Origin: Saccharospirillum sp. MSK14-1
GTDB lineage: Bacteria > Pseudomonadota > Gammaproteobacteria > Pseudomonadales > Natronospirillaceae
DNA: 64,000 nucleotides
Assembly (NCBI RefSeq): GCF_003054965.1
Contig: NZ_MIES01000033.1
Coordinates: forward strand, 992,001-1,056,000
Reading direction: 5' to 3'
The notes beneath the pieces were generated by a model that made no database searches, had not been told where the DNA came from, and saw only the letters and a list, made by a program, of their open reading frames with translations. Positions 61,952-64,000 of this stretch are shown here, piece after piece (the first letter of the stretch is position 1; the number at the start of each line of letters is the position of its first letter). The translations under genes were made by a program, and so were the position numbers.

Positions 61952-62902
61952 TTAAGAATGAGAGTCCGCCGACAATCGCTGCAGTAAGCTGGCTAACGAC
62001 TGCTCCAGCGGCGCCTCTACGACTAATTCCAGCCCCGTATCCGGGTGCGGCACCCTAAGCTGAGCGGCGTGCAAAAACAAGCGCTCCAGCCCCATCTCCC
62101 GACACAGCTGCTCTGCCCGGCCGGTCTGGTATTTGCTATCTCCCAGAATCGGATGCCCCGCGTGCTGACAATGCACCCGAATCTGATGCGTTCGGCCCGT
62201 CACTGGCTGAGCCTCCACCCAGGTTGCCTGCGGGTATGACTTAAGCACTCGATAACGCGTTAACGAGGCTTTGCCATCCGGGGCGACCCGTACAAAGCGC
62301 TCGCCACCAACCGCCTGCTGTTTACGCAATGGGGCGTCGACTTCGGTTACCTTATCCGACCAGCGGCCATGCACCAGACACCAATAGGTCTTTTTCACCG
62401 TCGTTTTGGCTCGAAACTCGGCCTGCAATTGCGTCAAGGCGCTGCGCTTTTTAGCAATCAACACCACGCCCGACGTGTCTTTATCGAGACGATGGACCAA
62501 TTCAACAAACTTCAGCTCCGGCCGCATCGCCCGGTAGGACTCAATCAGTCCCAGACGAATACCGGACCCTCCGTGAACCGCCAGACCAGAGGGCTTGTTA
62601 ATAGCAACAACAAAGTCATCCTCGTACAAAATGGCACTATCCAGATGTTGTTGCAGCGATTGCCCCGGCATCACCGTTTCCGTGTTCGACTCCGGCAGAG
62701 TCACTGGTGGTAAACGAATTTCATCGTCGGCCACTAACCGATACTCCGGCTTAACACGCTTGCCGTTAACCCGAACCTCTCCTTTACGCAGCACCCGATA
62801 AACACGGCTCTTAGGGAGCTTTTTCCAATAGCCAATCAGGAAATTATCGATCCTCTGACCGGCTCTATCCATCTCGACGCGATAAAAACTGACTTTTGAC
62901 AC
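61952..62902 (-). CDS. rluC: 23S rRNA pseudouridine synthase RluC
   Basis: Makes pseudouridine at 955/2504/2580 of 23S rRNA (316 residues). An S4 RNA-binding domain (KLPKSRVYRVLRKGEVRVNGKRVKPEYRL) is followed by the catalytic domain with Asp in VHRLDKDTSGVVLIAK near residue 145 and the RTHQIRVHCQHAGHPI motif. It diverges from rne, as in E. coli. Confidence 0.95.
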   Translation of the reverse strand: MSKVSFYRVEMDRAGQRIDNFLIGYWKKLPKSRVYRVLRKGEVRVNGKRVKPEYRLVADDEIRLPPVTLPESNTETVMPGQSLQQHLDSAILYEDDFVVAINKPSGLAVHGGSGIRLGLIESYRAMRPELKFVELVHRLDKDTSGVVLIAKKRSALTQLQAEFRAKTTVKKTYWCLVHGRWSDKVTEVDAPLRKQQAVGGERFVRVAPDGKASLTRYRVLKSYPQATWVEAQPVTGRTHQIRVHCQHAGHPILGDSKYQTGRAEQLCREMGLERLFLHAAQLRVPHPDTGLELVVEAPLEQSLASLLQRLSADSHS

Positions 62903-63407
62903 GGTAAGGCGCCTGCAATAAAAGGCGCATGATACCAGTCTCCTGGCTGCGCTTCAGCGATGATAGTCAGAGCCTAAGAGACACCAGAGCATTTATTGAT
63001 GGGTTGTAATCTTGGTGCTAAACTCCAGCGAGCTGGGAGTCCGCAGCTCCCCCCGCCCAGAGACCACACAGGCGGCCGGGAAGCGGAACCCAACCACCAG
63101 CACGATGACAGGCATCGCGCTGAACGAATTGGTTGGGCAGCAAGTACAGTTTAAAACAGCGTATGACGTTGGGTTCATACGGAAGAAAGCACTTCACCAA
63201 AGAACGAAAGTGCTTCTAAAAAGAGCCGGCATCCCCGTAAGACTCTTTCCGTGACCCGGTTGTTCATGGAAAAACACCGACCCGCTGTGGTGCCATTTCG
63301 CCACAGCCGTGTAAATTGCGTGATCCTTTGTATTTCGGTGTTCGCCCGCCTGTCGATCCTGCCCTTGCTGCTCTGTCACTCATTAAAAGCAGAGTACGTA
63401 TACTTCA
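62903..63407 (+). other. rne leader region with candidate promoter and hairpins
   Basis: A 505-bp gap without a gene between divergent rluC and rne. A candidate promoter TTGATG (62996-63001)-17 bp-TAAACT (63019-63024) would give a ~375-nt leader, close to the known E. coli rne leader length. Hairpins visible: AAGCACTT/AAGTGCTT (63187-63194/63208-63215, 13-base loop) and GCTGTGG/CCACAGC (63284-63290/63301-63307). CTTTCCGTG occurs at 63244-63252. In E. coli the leader lets RNase E autoregulate its own mRNA; by analogy this is probable here. No small ORF convinces. Confidence 0.65.
62996..63024 (+). promoter_or_regulatory. Candidate sigma-70 promoter of rne
   Basis: TTGATG (62996-63001) and TAAACT (63019-63024) with a 17-bp spacer. 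The predicted start lies near 63031. Confidence 0.45.
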
Positions 63408-64000
63408 ATGAAAAGAATGCTGATCAACGCAACCCAGGCCGAAGAGCTTAGGGTTGCACTGGTAGACGGCCAAAAACTCTACGACCTTGATATCGAAACT
63501 GGCTTTCGTGAACAAAAGAAAGCCAACATCTATAAAGGCAAAATCACCCGCATCGAACCCAGCCTAGAAGCCGCTTTCGTCGACTTTGGGGCTGAGCGCC
63601 ACGGCTTCCTCCCGCTGAAAGAAATCGCCCGCGAATACTTCATTGATCCATCCATGTCGTCACGCTCCAGCATTAAAGAGCTGGTGAAAGAAGGCACGGA
63701 AGTCATTGTGCAGGTTGATAAAGAAGAGCGCGGTAATAAGGGTGCCGCCCTGACCACCATGGTCAGTCTGGCTGGCCGTTATCTGGTTTTGATGCCCAAC
63801 AACGCTCGTGCCGGTGGTATTTCCCGTCGTATCGAAGGCGATGAGCGCGCCCAGATTCGTGAAGCCCTGCAAGGCATCACCGTTCCCGATGGCATGGGCG
63901 TCATCGTCCGTACCGCCGGTATTGGTCGCAGCGCTGAAGAACTGCAGTGGGACCTCGATTACTTGATCCAACTGTGGCAGTCAATCCGCGAGGCATCCAC
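63408..64000 (+). CDS. rne: Ribonuclease E, C-terminus outside window
   Basis: Endoribonuclease and core of the RNA degradosome. The first 197 codons are in the window. [30 protein letters not shown] is nearly identical to the known E. coli start. The S1 RNA-binding domain ([21 protein letters not shown]) follows, and the 5'-sensor and RNase H-like regions begin ([31 protein letters not shown]). No stop is reached before the window end. A long structured leader precedes it. Confidence 0.96.
   Translation, partial: MKRMLINATQAEELRVALVDGQKLYDLDIETGFREQKKANIYKGKITRIEPSLEAAFVDFGAERHGFLPLKEIAREYFIDPSMSSRSSIKELVKEGTEVIVQVDKEERGNKGAALTTMVSLAGRYLVLMPNNARAGGISRRIEGDERAQIREALQGITVPDGMGVIVRTAGIGRSAEELQWDLDYLIQLWQSIREAS

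Noticed and set aside
1-64000. CRISPR arrays, tRNA, rRNA or insertion sequences
   Set aside because: No regularly spaced repeats, cloverleaf-like segments with CCA-type ends, rRNA motifs or transposase-like frames were noticed on reading both strands.

Overview
The window is chromosomal DNA of a gammaproteobacterium. It is about 92 to 93 percent coding, with tightly packed and often overlapping genes. The cluster rne / rluC / sppA / yceF / yceD-rpmF-plsX-fabD-fabG-acpP-fabF-pabC-mltG-tmk-holB, with no fabH between plsX and fabD, followed by a divergent etfBA / ETF-QO block, recalls the Pseudomonas arrangement. RapA, XthA, Tdk, GspE-M and an RNase E starting like the E. coli enzyme fit a marine Oceanospirillales or Saccharospirillaceae-type organism. 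That placement is inference from gene order and protein style, not from a search.

Left part (1-16.7 kb). The window opens inside rapA (minus strand, C-terminus cut off), divergent from a large M16C metallopeptidase. Next come a GNAT acetyltransferase, xthA, and tdk. A copper block follows: a CPx-type ATPase with two YHS domains, a CtaG-like oxidase assembly factor and a SCO-type copper chaperone. The ATPase promoter lies in the end of tdk and has CueR/MerR geometry. Then come algH, a moeB-like gene, grxD, argF with an overlapping periplasmic binding protein, and an EamA exporter divergent from a LysR regulator.

Accessory middle (16.7-35.7 kb). The SOS mutagenesis cassette imuA-imuB-dnaE2 reads leftward from a near-perfect LexA box. 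A HExxH protein gene diverges from the same box. A complete arsenic operon follows (arsR-arsC-arsH-acr3 plus an arsN1-like acetyltransferase). After it come a cupin/LysR pair, an MFS transporter, a MatP-like ribbon-helix-helix protein, a two-component system, a PPP-family phosphatase, a solitary tyrosine recombinase, glutathione reductase and another GNAT protein.

Right part (35.7-64 kb). A type II secretion operon, gspE-F-G-H-I-J-K-L-M, lacks gspC and gspD. Next to it is a hybrid sensor whose kinase core looks degenerate. Then come etfB-etfA, divergent ETF-QO, a DUF1285 protein, a TetR regulator, a papain-like C92-family protein, the fatty-acid/lipid/replication cluster, maf, sppA, rluC, a ~500-nt structured rne leader and the start of rne.

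The best leads are: (i) a 13-bp palindrome, TCTAC-N3-GTAGA, just upstream of the MatP-like gene and repeated elsewhere, with the same architecture as the E. coli MatP site; (ii) the LexA box shared by the mutasome and an uncharacterised HExxH gene; (iii) the copper promoter inside tdk; (iv) the apparent pseudokinase beside the secretion operon. No tRNA, rRNA, CRISPR array or insertion sequence was seen.
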